Position numbers and translations under genes: made by a program. A model generated the notes under the pieces. That model saw nothing but the letters and a program-made list of their open reading frames with translations. It was not told the origin of the DNA and made no database searches. This document shows, piece by piece, positions 51,675-62,195 of a stretch of DNA of 64,000 nt; within the stretch, counting starts at the first letter, position 1; every line of letters starts with the position of its first letter. The stretch covers positions 1 to 64,000 of the forward strand of contig CACGJO010000003.1 in assembly GCA_902573425.1 (NCBI GenBank), read 5' to 3'. The stretch is from an uncultured Pelagibacteraceae bacterium. GTDB taxonomy: Bacteria > Pseudomonadota > Alphaproteobacteria > Pelagibacterales > Pelagibacteraceae.

Positions 51675-52322
51675 TTGAGTAAAATTATTATAGTAGATAC
51701 CGGTAGTAGCAACATTCTTAGTTTAAAAAGGGCTGTAGAAATTTTTGACAATAATGTTGAGGTCACAACTAATTCTAACAAAATTTTGTCAGCAGATAAA
51801 ATTTTTTTTCCAGGCGTTGGTGCTTTTAAAAAAGTTATGGATAATTTAGAGAAAAATAAATTAACTGAAACTTTAATGAAAACCAGAGATAAAAAAATAC
51901 CTCTTCTTGGTATCTGTCTAGGTTTACAATTATTTTTTGATAGCAGCGAAGAGTTTGGAACAAGCAAAGGATTAGGTTTAATTGATGGAAATGTAAAAAA
52001 ACTTCCTACAATTTCCTTAGAAAATCAAAGACTTAAAATTCCTAATATGGGTTGGTTTAAAGTTGATTTAAATAATCAATTTATTAATGATAAATTTTCT
52101 AAATTTGTTAAATCAATAAATGAAAATGATCTGTATTACTTTGTACACTCGTTTTTTGTAGATCCAATCGAAAAGAAGAATATTGCAGCAACATATAATT
52201 TTGGAGGGCATAAAATCCCGGCTATAGTATCAAAGGATAATTTCATTGGATGTCAGTTCCATCCTGAGAAGAGTGGAAAAAAAGGATTAGAAATTATATC
52301 AAATTTTTTAAAATTATCTTGA
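51675..52322 (+). CDS. HisH-like glutamine amidotransferase (imidazole glycerol phosphate synthase subunit family), TTG start
   Basis: VDTGSSNILSLKRAVE; PLLGICLGLQLFF nucleophile; FIGCQFHPEKSG; SD AAGGAGAG. Confidence 0.9.
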   Translation: MSKIIIVDTGSSNILSLKRAVEIFDNNVEVTTNSNKILSADKIFFPGVGAFKKVMDNLEKNKLTETLMKTRDKKIPLLGICLGLQLFFDSSEEFGTSKGLGLIDGNVKKLPTISLENQRLKIPNMGWFKVDLNNQFINDKFSKFVKSINENDLYYFVHSFFVDPIEKKNIAATYNFGGHKIPAIVSKDNFIGCQFHPEKSGKKGLEIISNFLKLS

Positions 52323-53360
52323 TGACAAAAGTTCATCAATAATTTTTTCAGAATTATATATTTGTTTCCATTTAGGGTAATGATTTTTAAACTTTTCCAT
52401 ATTTGAAACATACCAAATATGATCGCCAACTCTATTTTGTTTCTTAAGATCTTTTTTAATTGAGATACCTGTAAGTTTATAAATAGTATTTATTGCTTCT
52501 ATTATAGAGCAATTAGATTTTCTACCTCCACCCATATTATAAATCTGACCAATTCTAGGTTTTTTAAAAAAATGCCAAAAACAATTTACAACATCATAAC
52601 TATGGATGTTATCTCTTACTTGTTTGCCCTTGTAACCGAAAATGTAATATTTTTTTTTGTCTAAAGCAGTTTTTACCAAATAGGATAAAAATCCATGTAG
52701 TCTTGCACCTGAGTGATTAGGTCCTGTTATGCATCCTGCTCTAAAACATACTGTTTTAAGACCAATATTTTTTCCATATTCTTGCACCGCTAGATCAGCA
52801 TAACTCTTTGAAGCCCCAAAAAAACTATGAACACAATTATCAATCGACATGTTTTCTGTAATTCCATTTTTAAATGAATGATTATTTTTTATCTCCCATC
52901 TAGTTGATTTTTCTACTAGTGGAAGTTTATTTGGATTATCACCATAGACTTTATTTGTAGACATAAAAATAAAGGGTGCATCGAAGCAATAGTTTTTAGT
53001 CATTTCTAAAAGGTTAATCGTTCCCCTTGCATTTACATCAAAATCTTTAAATATATTATTTTTCGCCCAATCATGCGAAGGTTGCGCAGCAGAATGGATA
53101 ACTAGTTTTATATTTTTTTTATATTTTTTAAATATTTTTTTAACAGCATTTGGATCAGAGATATCTATATTAAAATGTTTATAATTTTTTATATTTTTTT
53201 CTAATTTTCTTCTTACCCAACTAACATCACCGTCTTTTCCAAAGAATAATTTTCTTGAGTTATTATCTATTCCAATTATATCGAAACCTTTTTCTGAAAA
53301 AAAAGCAGAAGCTTCAGAGCCAACCAACCCACACGAACCGGTTACTAATACAATTGACAT
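52314..53360 (-). CDS. NAD-dependent epimerase/dehydratase, CDP-paratose/tyvelose 2-epimerase-like
   Basis: VLVTGSCGLVGSEASAFF; IHSAAQPSHDWA; FRAGCITGPNHSG; QVRDNIHSYDVV. Confidence 0.85.
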   Translation of the reverse strand: MSIVLVTGSCGLVGSEASAFFSEKGFDIIGIDNNSRKLFFGKDGDVSWVRRKLEKNIKNYKHFNIDISDPNAVKKIFKKYKKNIKLVIHSAAQPSHDWAKNNIFKDFDVNARGTINLLEMTKNYCFDAPFIFMSTNKVYGDNPNKLPLVEKSTRWEIKNNHSFKNGITENMSIDNCVHSFFGASKSYADLAVQEYGKNIGLKTVCFRAGCITGPNHSGARLHGFLSYLVKTALDKKKYYIFGYKGKQVRDNIHSYDVVNCFWHFFKKPRIGQIYNMGGGRKSNCSIIEAINTIYKLTGISIKKDLKKQNRVGDHIWYVSNMEKFKNHYPKWKQIYNSEKIIDELLSSR

Positions 53361-53486
53361 TGATTTAGGTATCCTTTTTCGTTATAAAATATAAGTATGA
53401 AATTTTTAACACATTTGTCCTTACAAAAATCTGTGATAGTATTTTTTCTATCTGTTCTAATCATTTTAATAATCTTAACAATCATA

Positions 53487-54254
53487 CTATAAGTATACTA
53501 TTGATAATAATATTATTCCTAGTATTAATCTATAAATTACAAACAAATTAAGGTTAAATTTCTTAAGATATATTAAAAAATATTTGATGGTGATATAGGA
53601 AAATATAAATGACAGAAAAGTTGTTAATATCGAGCTTACAGTTAATATTTGATCATTTTGCTTTATTAAGTCAAAATAACCATACAAACTCCATGCCCCC
53701 AAAGCAGGAATAGAAAGTAAAAAAGATATTTTTGCAGCATCAATTCTATTAAATTTTAAAAATCTAGCGCCAGTTATTATTATACCAGATCTGCTTACTC
53801 CTGGTATTAAAGCTAATGTCTGATAAAAACCAATAATTATTGCATTTCTAAATGTGAAGTTATTTTTCATTTTAAGTTTGATTTTAAATTTATCCGAAAT
53901 ATACAACAAAATACCAAAAATAATTGTGGTCCATCCCATTATCTCTATGGTTCTTAAATTTGAAATTATTTTAAGCTCTATTAAAATATAACCAATTATA
54001 AAAATTGGTATTGATGCAATTATTACTTTGTAAAATAAATTCTTGTTTTTTGAAAAATTATAAATTTCTTTATTAAAATAAAACAAAACAGCAACCAAAG
54101 ACCCGAAATGTGCACTGACGTTAATTGTAAGCTCAAATTTTTCGTAATTAAATAAATTAGATAATAAATTAATATGAGCTGAAGAGCTCACCGGAATAAA
54201 TTCAGCTATACCTTGTATTATTGAGATTAAAAGAATTTGAATTATATTTTCCAT
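53487..54254 (-). CDS. uppP: Undecaprenyl-diphosphatase UppP/BacA
   Basis: IIQGIAEFIPVSSSAH; LIPGVSRSGIIITGARFL. Confidence 0.95.
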   Translation of the reverse strand: MENIIQILLISIIQGIAEFIPVSSSAHINLLSNLFNYEKFELTINVSAHFGSLVAVLFYFNKEIYNFSKNKNLFYKVIIASIPIFIIGYILIELKIISNLRTIEIMGWTTIIFGILLYISDKFKIKLKMKNNFTFRNAIIIGFYQTLALIPGVSRSGIIITGARFLKFNRIDAAKISFLLSIPALGAWSLYGYFDLIKQNDQILTVSSILTTFLSFIFSYITIKYFLIYLKKFNLNLFVIYRLILGIILLSIVYL

Positions 54255-54307
54255 TAAATGACAGCTGATTTATATTTAATTCAACCAATGAGTTCATCTT
54301 AAAAATT

Positions 54308-54334
54308 GCATATCTGTTATGCGACGAAATATGC
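54308..54334. promoter_or_regulatory. Candidate operator upstream of gltD (three GCATA/TATGC half-sites)
   Basis: GCATA-TCTGT-TATGC-GACGAAA-TATGC in the uppP/gltD divergent intergenic region. Confidence 0.4.
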
Positions 54335-54421
54335 ACAAAATAAAGGGTTTTTTATTAAATAAGTAAATAATAGTGACCTAATTTTACTTTAAATTATCTC
54401 TAATTTAATTATGTTCTCTCA

Positions 54422-55861
54422 ATGTCTGAAAAAATGTTAAAATTTGTAAATTTAGATCAACAAAATCCACCTAAAAGATCCGTTGATCAAAGAAAAACAG
54501 ATTTTAAGGAAATCTACGATGAGTATATTAATAAAAAAGCTAAAGAGCAATCTAGCAGATGCTCACAATGTGGAGTTCCTTTCTGCCAAGTTCACTGCCC
54601 ATTACACAACAATATCCCAGATTGGTTAAAATTAACTGCTGAGGGAAGATTACAAGATGCATATGAACTCTCTCAAAGCACTAATAACATGCCAGAAGTT
54701 TGTGGTAGAATATGCCCACAAGATAGATTATGTGAAGGCAATTGTGTAATAGAGCAATCAGGTCATGGAACTGTTACAATTGGTTCAGTTGAAAAATATA
54801 TTACTGATACCGCGTGGGAAAAAGGATGGGTAAAACCCATAAAAGTTGAAAAACAAAAAAAACAGTCCGTTGGTATTATTGGTGCAGGTCCAGCTGGATT
54901 GGCTTGCGCAGAAGAATTAAGAAAAATTGGTTTTCAAATAACAGTTTACGATCGGTACGATCGCCCAGGTGGTTTATTAATCTATGGTATTCCTAATTTT
55001 AAATTAGAAAAATTTGTTGTTGAAAGAAGAACTAAACTTTTAAAAGACTCAGGTATAAAATTTAAACAGAATTTTGAAGTTGGAAAAGATGCAACCCTTG
55101 AACAATTAAAAGAAAAACATGATGCTGTATTAATTGCTACTGGTGTTTATAAACCAAGAAACGTGGATATTGAGGGAAACAACCTAGGAAATATTTTTCC
55201 TGCAATGGAATTTTTAACAGCATCAAATAAAAAAGGTCTGGGTGATAAGGTAAAATTATTTGATGACGGTACCCTTAATGCTGAAAATAAAAAAGTTGTA
55301 GTAGTTGGAGGAGGCGATACTGCAATGGACTGTGTCAGAACAGCAGTAAGACAGAATGCAAAATCAGTTAAATGCTTGTATAGAAGAGATAGAGAAAATA
55401 TGCCTGGGTCTGCTAGAGAAGTGGGTAATGCTATAGAGGAAGGAGTAGAATTTTTATGGTTATCCAGTCCAAAAAAATTCATTGGACAAAAAGATGTTAA
55501 AGCTGTTGAAGTTCAGAAAATGAAATTAGGGGATCCAGACTCCTCAGGAAGAAAAAAACCAGTCATTATTGAGAACTCAAATTATGAATTAGAAGCTGAC
55601 ATTGTAATAAAAGCTTTGGGTTTTGATCCTGAAAATTTACCAAAATTATTTAATTCAGAAAATTTAGCTGTATCTAAATGGGGTACAATAAAAATTGATT
55701 TAACTTCAATGCAGACCAATATACCTGGAGTATTTGCTGCAGGAGATATTGTAAGAGGTGCATCATTAGTTGTTTGGGCCATAAGAGACGGAAGAGATGC
55801 AGCAGTTCAAATCGAAAAATATTTAAAATCGATTGAACTGAGAAAAGGGGTGGCAGCTTGA
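54422..55861 (+). CDS. gltD: Glutamate synthase small subunit
   Basis: CSQCGVPFCQVHCPLHNNIPDWL; GRICPQDRLCEGNCV; VGIIGAGPAGLACAEELRK. Confidence 0.97.
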   Translation: MSEKMLKFVNLDQQNPPKRSVDQRKTDFKEIYDEYINKKAKEQSSRCSQCGVPFCQVHCPLHNNIPDWLKLTAEGRLQDAYELSQSTNNMPEVCGRICPQDRLCEGNCVIEQSGHGTVTIGSVEKYITDTAWEKGWVKPIKVEKQKKQSVGIIGAGPAGLACAEELRKIGFQITVYDRYDRPGGLLIYGIPNFKLEKFVVERRTKLLKDSGIKFKQNFEVGKDATLEQLKEKHDAVLIATGVYKPRNVDIEGNNLGNIFPAMEFLTASNKKGLGDKVKLFDDGTLNAENKKVVVVGGGDTAMDCVRTAVRQNAKSVKCLYRRDRENMPGSAREVGNAIEEGVEFLWLSSPKKFIGQKDVKAVEVQKMKLGDPDSSGRKKPVIIENSNYELEADIVIKALGFDPENLPKLFNSENLAVSKWGTIKIDLTSMQTNIPGVFAAGDIVRGASLVVWAIRDGRDAAVQIEKYLKSIELRKGVAA

Positions 55862-58800
55862 AATTATATAAAGAAAATAAAAAACTCTTGGAAGAAAATC
55901 ACTCTTATGACCCATCATTTGAGCATGATGCTTGCGGAGTCGGTCTAATAACTTCACTTGATGCTAAAAAAAAGAGAGAAGTGGTTGAATATGGAATTCA
56001 ATCTCTTAAAGCGGTTTGGCACAGGGGTGCAGTAGATGCAGATGGCAAATCTGGCGATGGTGCGGGTATTTGTATTGAAATACCTAAGGAATTTTTTTTG
56101 GAAAAAATAAAAGATACAGGTCATACCCACGAAGGTGAAAATCAAATATGTGTTGGCATGATTTTTTTACCAAGAACTGAGTATTCAGAACAAGAAAAAT
56201 CTAAAACAATTATTGAGCAAGTCTTAATCAAAAACGACTTTTATATCTATGGCTGGAGACAAGTCCCAGTAAATCCAGCTGTTCTTGGTCAAACAGCAGA
56301 CTCAAATAGACCTGAAATTACACAGGTAATTTTTAAAAGCAATAAACTGATGGAGAGAGATGACCTTGAAAGATTACTTTATGAGTCTAGAAAAAAAATA
56401 TTAAAAATTACAAGAGGCCAACAGATTAATGATCTCTATATTTGTTCATTAAGCTCTCGTTCTATTATTTATAAAGGAATGTTTTTAGCAGAAGCCTTAT
56501 CTGATTTTTACCCAGATCTTAACGATAAAAGATTTATTTCAAGATACGCTATTTTTCACCAAAGATTTTCAACAAATACTTTTCCTAGTTGGAAATTAGC
56601 ACAGCCCTTTAGATGTGTAGCACATAATGGAGAAATCAATACCCTAAAAGGAAATATAAATTGGATGAAAATTCATGAACAAGACATGTCGAGTAAATTA
56701 TTTAAGAATGTGGAAGATCTAAAACCGGTTATTACGCCCGGAAACTCTGATTCAGCTGCATTAGATAATGTTTTTGAATTATTAATACATTCTGGAAAAA
56801 CAGTTCCACTAATTAAACTTATGATGATGCCAGACGCATGGTCAAAAAGAAATAAAATTTTACCAAAATCTCATCAACAACTTTTTGATGTTCTTAACAG
56901 CACAATTGAGCCCTGGGATGGTCCTGCTGCAATCTGTGCCTCAGATAGTAAATGGGCTATAGCCGCAACAGACAGAAACGGATTAAGACCACTAAGATAT
57001 TCAATTACTACTGATAAGATATTCTGCGCAGGATCAGAAACAGGAATGGTAGAAATTCCTGAAAAAAAAATAATTGAGAAAGGAAGACTGGGTCCAGGCC
57101 AATTAATTGCTGTTAATTTAAAGAAAGGTAAGATTTACAAAGATAAAGAAATTAAAGACTATTTATCAAAAGACTATAAACAATTTAATAAACAAATAAT
57201 TCATTTAGATAAAAAAATAACAACACAAAAAGAGTTTGCCAATTTTTCAGAGGAAGATTTGAGAAGAAGACAATATCTTTCGGGATACAGTATTGAAGAT
57301 TTAGAATTAATACTGCATCCAATGGTCGAAGATGCCAAAGAAGCAACAGGATCAATGGGTGATGATACACCTGTAGCTGTGTTATCAAACCATTACCGAC
57401 CGATTTCACATTATTTTAGACAAAATTTTAGTCAAGTTACAAATCCGCCGATCGACTCCTTGAGAGAGAATAATGTGATGAGTTTGAAAACAAGATTTGG
57501 AAATCTGGGAAACATCTTAGATTTTGAAAATTTAACAAAAGAAAATATATATGTTCTTGACAGCCCAATACTTAGCAATTCGCAATTAAAAAAATTTAAA
57601 TCAATGTTTTCTGAAAAAGTGAAAGTTATAGATTGTACTTTTAATGTAAATGAAAGTTTAAAAGAAAGAATTGAAAAAATTAAAGTTGAAGCTGAAGTGG
57701 CAGTTAGAGAAGGTGCAAGTCACTTAATTCTCTCTGATAAGAATATTTCATATCAAAGAGCTGTTGTGCCAATGATTTTAGCAGTTGGTGCGGTGCATTC
57801 AAATTTAGTAAAATTATGTATCAGAGGTTACGCTTCTATCAACGTTGAAACTTCCGAGGCAATGGATACTCATTCTTTCGCAGTTCTTATAGGAGTCGGC
57901 GCAACTACAATTAATCCTTACTTAGCAATTGATAGTATTCACCAGAGATTTGATAAAAAATTATTTGGTAAATTAGATTTTGAGTCTTGTGTGCTTAGAT
58001 TTAAAAGATCTATAAATGCCGGACTATTAAAAATAATGTCTAAAATGGGAATATCTGTATTAAGTTCTTATAGAGGTGGATGTAATTTTGAAGCTGTTGG
58101 TTTAAGTAGAGGATTAGTCGCGGACTACTTTCCTGGCATGGTATCTAGAATATCAGGGATCGGAGTTTCAGGAATTGAGAAAAAAATAAAAGAATTACAT
58201 TCCAAAGCATATCAGAAAAATGTTGTAGTACTCCCAATTGGTGGACTTTATAAATACAGAAAAACTGGTGAGGATCATCAATTTCAAGGAAATCTTATTC
58301 ATTTACTTCAACATTCTGTTGGCAAAAATTCATATGATCTTTTTAAAAAATATACTTATGGAATCTATAAACTTAACCCAACAAATTTAAGAGATCTTTT
58401 AGAATTTAGAAGTTCAAACAAATCTATAAATATTGACGAAGTAGAACCAATTGAAAAGATCACACCAAGGTTTGGAAGCGGAAGTATGTCCCATGGCGCT
58501 CTTTCATCCGAGGCACATGAAACTCTAGCGATAGGAATGAATAGAATAAAAGGTGCTTCATGCAGTGGCGAAGGTGGTGAGGATGAAAAAAGATTTAAAG
58601 TTCTAGAAAACGGAGATTCTGCAAATTCTAAAGTAAAACAAGTGGCATCAGCAAGATTTGGAGTTACTGTTAAATACCTAAATAATTGTAAAGAGATCGA
58701 AATAAAAATTGCACAAGGTGCAAAACCTGGGGAAGGTGGACAGTTACCAGGGTTCAAAGTCACAAAAGAAATTGCCAGATTACGTCATTCTACTCCCGGA

Positions 58801-60357
58801 GTAACTTTAATTTCTCCTCCGCCTCATCATGATATCTATTCTATAGAGGATTTAGCCCAATTAATTTACGATTTAAAACAAGTAAATCCAAAAGCTAGAG
58901 TTGGGGTAAAATTAGTTGCTTCAACTGGTATAGGAACCATTGCAGCTGGAGTTGCGAAAGCTAAAGCGGATATAATTTTAATTTCTGGTCATTCTGGCGG
59001 AACAGGCGCAAGCCCTCAAACGAGTGTAAAATATGCTGGTGTTCCATGGGAAATGGGATTAACAGAAGCAAATCAAATTCTTACTCTTAATCAACTTCGA
59101 CATAAGGTAACTTTAAGAACTGATGGCGGAATAAAAACTGGGAGAGATGTTGTAATGGCAGCCATGATGGGTGCAGAGGAATTTGGAATGGGCACATCAT
59201 CGCTTATCGCTATGGGATGTATAATGGTTAGACAATGTCATTCAAATACTTGTCCAGTTGGAGTTTGCTCACAAGATGAAAAACTTAGAGCAAAGTTTAC
59301 AGGAACCCCGGAAAAAGTTGTCAATTTCTTTACTTATGTTGCTATGGAAGTAAGAGAAATTTTAGCCTCTTTAGGATTTAAATCTTTAAAAGATGTCATT
59401 GGAAGAACTGATTTACTTCATCAGGTCAGTAGAGGATCACCTAACCTTGATGATTTAGATTTAAACCCTTTATTAGTAAAAACCGACCCAGGAGACAATG
59501 CAAGATATTCAGAGAGCGATTTAATAAACCATGTGCCTGATAACAATATTGATGAGAAAGTATGGAGCCAAGTTAAGGATGAACTAAAACAAAACAAAAA
59601 AATGACGTTGAATGCAGTTGCAAAGAATACAGATAGGGCAATTGGAACAAAATTATCCCATTACATTTTTAAAAAGTTTGGAGAAAATTTTACAAGTGAA
59701 GCATTAAATATTTCTTTAGAAGGTTCCGCAGGTCAATCCTTAGGAGCTTTTTTATGCAAAAGTATTAAAATTAAATTATTTGGCGATGCAAACGATTATG
59801 TAGCAAAAGGATTATCTGGTGGAAAAATTGTAGTAGTGCCCTCAAAAGAAAATAATTTTAAATCAAATGAAAATACAATTATTGGTAATACAGTTCTTTA
59901 TGGAGCGACTTCAGGAAAATTATTTGCAGCAGGTAAAGCTGGAGAAAGATTTGCAGTAAGAAATTCAGGTGCTATTTCAGTAATTGAGGGTTGCGACGCA
60001 AATGGTTGTGAGTATATGACCGGAGGCGAAGTTTACATCTTGGGCAGAGTAGGAGACAACTTTGCTGCTGGAATGACAGGAGGAATGGCATTTGTCTATG
60101 ACCCAGAAAATATTTTTGAGAATTATGTAAATTCCGCAAGTGTTGTTTGGCAGAAACCAGAAACTAAATATTGGAAAGAAAGGTTAAAAACTGTTTTGGA
60201 AGAATATAATTCAGAGACTCAATCTGAAATATCTAAACAAATTTTACAAAACTTTTCAGACGAAGTTGCAAATTTTAAACAAGTTTGTCCAATAGAAATG
60301 TTGAATAAACTGCAAAATCCAATTACTCTAAAGAAAAATATTTTAGAGACCGGATAA
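55858..60357 (+). CDS. gltB: Glutamate synthase large subunit
   Basis: HDACGVGLITSLDAKKKREVV; 1499 aa; ISGHSGGTGASPQTSVKYAGVPWE; CPVGVCSQDEKLRAKFTG. Confidence 0.98.
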   Translation: MKLYKENKKLLEENHSYDPSFEHDACGVGLITSLDAKKKREVVEYGIQSLKAVWHRGAVDADGKSGDGAGICIEIPKEFFLEKIKDTGHTHEGENQICVGMIFLPRTEYSEQEKSKTIIEQVLIKNDFYIYGWRQVPVNPAVLGQTADSNRPEITQVIFKSNKLMERDDLERLLYESRKKILKITRGQQINDLYICSLSSRSIIYKGMFLAEALSDFYPDLNDKRFISRYAIFHQRFSTNTFPSWKLAQPFRCVAHNGEINTLKGNINWMKIHEQDMSSKLFKNVEDLKPVITPGNSDSAALDNVFELLIHSGKTVPLIKLMMMPDAWSKRNKILPKSHQQLFDVLNSTIEPWDGPAAICASDSKWAIAATDRNGLRPLRYSITTDKIFCAGSETGMVEIPEKKIIEKGRLGPGQLIAVNLKKGKIYKDKEIKDYLSKDYKQFNKQIIHLDKKITTQKEFANFSEEDLRRRQYLSGYSIEDLELILHPMVEDAKEATGSMGDDTPVAVLSNHYRPISHYFRQNFSQVTNPPIDSLRENNVMSLKTRFGNLGNILDFENLTKENIYVLDSPILSNSQLKKFKSMFSEKVKVIDCTFNVNESLKERIEKIKVEAEVAVREGASHLILSDKNISYQRAVVPMILAVGAVHSNLVKLCIRGYASINVETSEAMDTHSFAVLIGVGATTINPYLAIDSIHQRFDKKLFGKLDFESCVLRFKRSINAGLLKIMSKMGISVLSSYRGGCNFEAVGLSRGLVADYFPGMVSRISGIGVSGIEKKIKELHSKAYQKNVVVLPIGGLYKYRKTGEDHQFQGNLIHLLQHSVGKNSYDLFKKYTYGIYKLNPTNLRDLLEFRSSNKSINIDEVEPIEKITPRFGSGSMSHGALSSEAHETLAIGMNRIKGASCSGEGGEDEKRFKVLENGDSANSKVKQVASARFGVTVKYLNNCKEIEIKIAQGAKPGEGGQLPGFKVTKEIARLRHSTPGVTLISPPPHHDIYSIEDLAQLIYDLKQVNPKARVGVKLVASTGIGTIAAGVAKAKADIILISGHSGGTGASPQTSVKYAGVPWEMGLTEANQILTLNQLRHKVTLRTDGGIKTGRDVVMAAMMGAEEFGMGTSSLIAMGCIMVRQCHSNTCPVGVCSQDEKLRAKFTGTPEKVVNFFTYVAMEVREILASLGFKSLKDVIGRTDLLHQVSRGSPNLDDLDLNPLLVKTDPGDNARYSESDLINHVPDNNIDEKVWSQVKDELKQNKKMTLNAVAKNTDRAIGTKLSHYIFKKFGENFTSEALNISLEGSAGQSLGAFLCKSIKIKLFGDANDYVAKGLSGGKIVVVPSKENNFKSNENTIIGNTVLYGATSGKLFAAGKAGERFAVRNSGAISVIEGCDANGCEYMTGGEVYILGRVGDNFAAGMTGGMAFVYDPENIFENYVNSASVVWQKPETKYWKERLKTVLEEYNSETQSEISKQILQNFSDEVANFKQVCPIEMLNKLQNPITLKKNILETG

Positions 60358-60363
60358 CAATAA

Positions 60364-61362
60364 ATGAAAATACTGATTACGGGTGGTTGTGGGTTTATAG
60401 GCTCAAGTCTTGCTATTTTCTTAAAAGAAAAAATTAAAACAGCTCAAATTACTAGTATTGATAATTTATCTAGAAAAGGTTCAACTTTAAATAAAAATAG
60501 AATCACAAAAAAAAAAATTTCAAACATTAAAAAAGATATTTCTAATTTCAGTAGTATAAAAAAATTAAAAAAGTTTGATTTAGTAATACATTGCGCTGCA
60601 GAACCCGCTATAGAGGCATCTAGAAAAAAGATCGAAGAGGTATTTAATTCTAATTTATTAGGGACTTTTAATATTTTAAAGAAATGTGCCAAAGATAATT
60701 CAAATATTATATATCTATCAAGCTCCAGAGTTTATTCGATTGAAAATTTATATAAATTAAAAAAAAAAGGAACAGTAAAAGAAAACTTTAATATAAATAA
60801 TCCAAAGTCTATTTATGGATTTACAAAACTTAGTTCAGAGTTATTGATAAAAGAATATGCTTATTTACATAAAATAAAATACTTAATTAATAGAGTTGCT
60901 TTAGTATCTGGCCCTTGGCAATTTGGCAAAGAGGAGCAAGGTTTTGTAAGTCTATGGTTATGGAGACATCTTAACAATTTAAAACTTAACTATATTGGTT
61001 TTGGTGGTACTGGAAAACAAGTACGTGATGTGCTCCATATAGAGGATCTTTGTGAATTAGTTTTATTACAAATCCAGAAAATAAAAAAAATCAACAACAA
61101 ACTTTTTAATGTTGGTGGTGGGAAGAAAAACTCAATTAATCTTTTGCAACTCACTAAACTCTCACAAGATATAACAAGAAATAAAATTAAAATTGGAAGA
61201 GTAAAAAAAACTTCATCTTATGATGTGCCTTATTTTATTTCAGATTTAAATTATGTAAAAAAACTTTATAAATGGGAACCTAGAAGAAACTTAAAAAAAG
61301 TTGTTGCAGATCTATATTTTTGGATGTTGGATAATAATTCTATTCTTAAAAAATATTTTTAA
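60364..61362 (+). CDS. NAD-dependent epimerase/dehydratase (extended SDR)
   Basis: ILITGGCGFIGSSLAIFL; IHCAAEPAIEAS; YGFTKLSSE YxxxK; QVRDVLHIEDL. Confidence 0.9.
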   Translation: MKILITGGCGFIGSSLAIFLKEKIKTAQITSIDNLSRKGSTLNKNRITKKKISNIKKDISNFSSIKKLKKFDLVIHCAAEPAIEASRKKIEEVFNSNLLGTFNILKKCAKDNSNIIYLSSSRVYSIENLYKLKKKGTVKENFNINNPKSIYGFTKLSSELLIKEYAYLHKIKYLINRVALVSGPWQFGKEEQGFVSLWLWRHLNNLKLNYIGFGGTGKQVRDVLHIEDLCELVLLQIQKIKKINNKLFNVGGGKKNSINLLQLTKLSQDITRNKIKIGRVKKTSSYDVPYFISDLNYVKKLYKWEPRRNLKKVVADLYFWMLDNNSILKKYF

Positions 61363-62122
61363 CCATTCTATCTAATTCAGCGGTAATTCTTTTCAGATTT
61401 TTTTTGTTAGAGAGGCTATGATCTCCATTTTTTATAATCACAATTTCTTTTTTAGCTTTTGTGAATAAGGTTAAAACTTTCCTTGAAAAAGAGACAGGAA
61501 CTGCTTCATCCTTTTGGCCATGGAACATAGTAACATTTATTCTAAGACCTATTTTTTTTGATAAAACTTTATTTTTTCTTCCATCTTTTATCAATTGATA
61601 AGTTACAGGATATTCATATTGTTTTTTTTTATTATTTGGATCACCATGCTTAATTATACTAATACCTTTCGAGATTATTTCTTGCTTTATTTTTTTTGGA
61701 AATTTTTTCCACATAAGTCTTTCCAAAAATTCTGGGGCAGAACCAATACCTATAAAACCTTTAATTTGATTTTTAAAATATTCAAATTGATTTAATGAAA
61801 TCCAAGCACCCATACTTGATCCAATTAAAATAAAGCTATTTTTTTTTATAATTTTTTTAATTGAGTTTTTTACATCTTTCGACCATTCACTTATATTTCC
61901 TTTAGTAAACTCCCCAGATGATTTGCCATGTCCAGAATATTCTATTGCTAAAAATCCTAATTTATTTTTTCTTGCATACTTATTAAATGCTGTAGGCTTT
62001 TCACCATCAATATCTGACATAAAACCGGGTAAAAAAATTATATATAGTTTTTTTTTGTAATAATTGACCAAATATCTAAGTTTTTTTGTTCTCGATATTT
62101 TTAGGTATCTAAATTTTTTCAT
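61346..62122 (-). CDS. Alpha/beta hydrolase
   Basis: LPGFMSDIDGEKPTAFNKYA; YSGHGKSSGEF; LIGSSMGAWISL; HGQKDEAVP; GDHSLS. Confidence 0.88.
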   Translation of the reverse strand: MKKFRYLKISRTKKLRYLVNYYKKKLYIIFLPGFMSDIDGEKPTAFNKYARKNKLGFLAIEYSGHGKSSGEFTKGNISEWSKDVKNSIKKIIKKNSFILIGSSMGAWISLNQFEYFKNQIKGFIGIGSAPEFLERLMWKKFPKKIKQEIISKGISIIKHGDPNNKKKQYEYPVTYQLIKDGRKNKVLSKKIGLRINVTMFHGQKDEAVPVSFSRKVLTLFTKAKKEIVIIKNGDHSLSNKKNLKRITAELDRMVKNIF

Positions 62123-62195
62123 ATAAATTAAATATAACTAATCTGATAATATATTATTTTGTGATTTGATTTAAATAAATGTTAAATTCATCTAT

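Noticed and set aside
55147-55482. 111-aa minus-strand ORF
   Set aside because: Antisense shadow of gltD.
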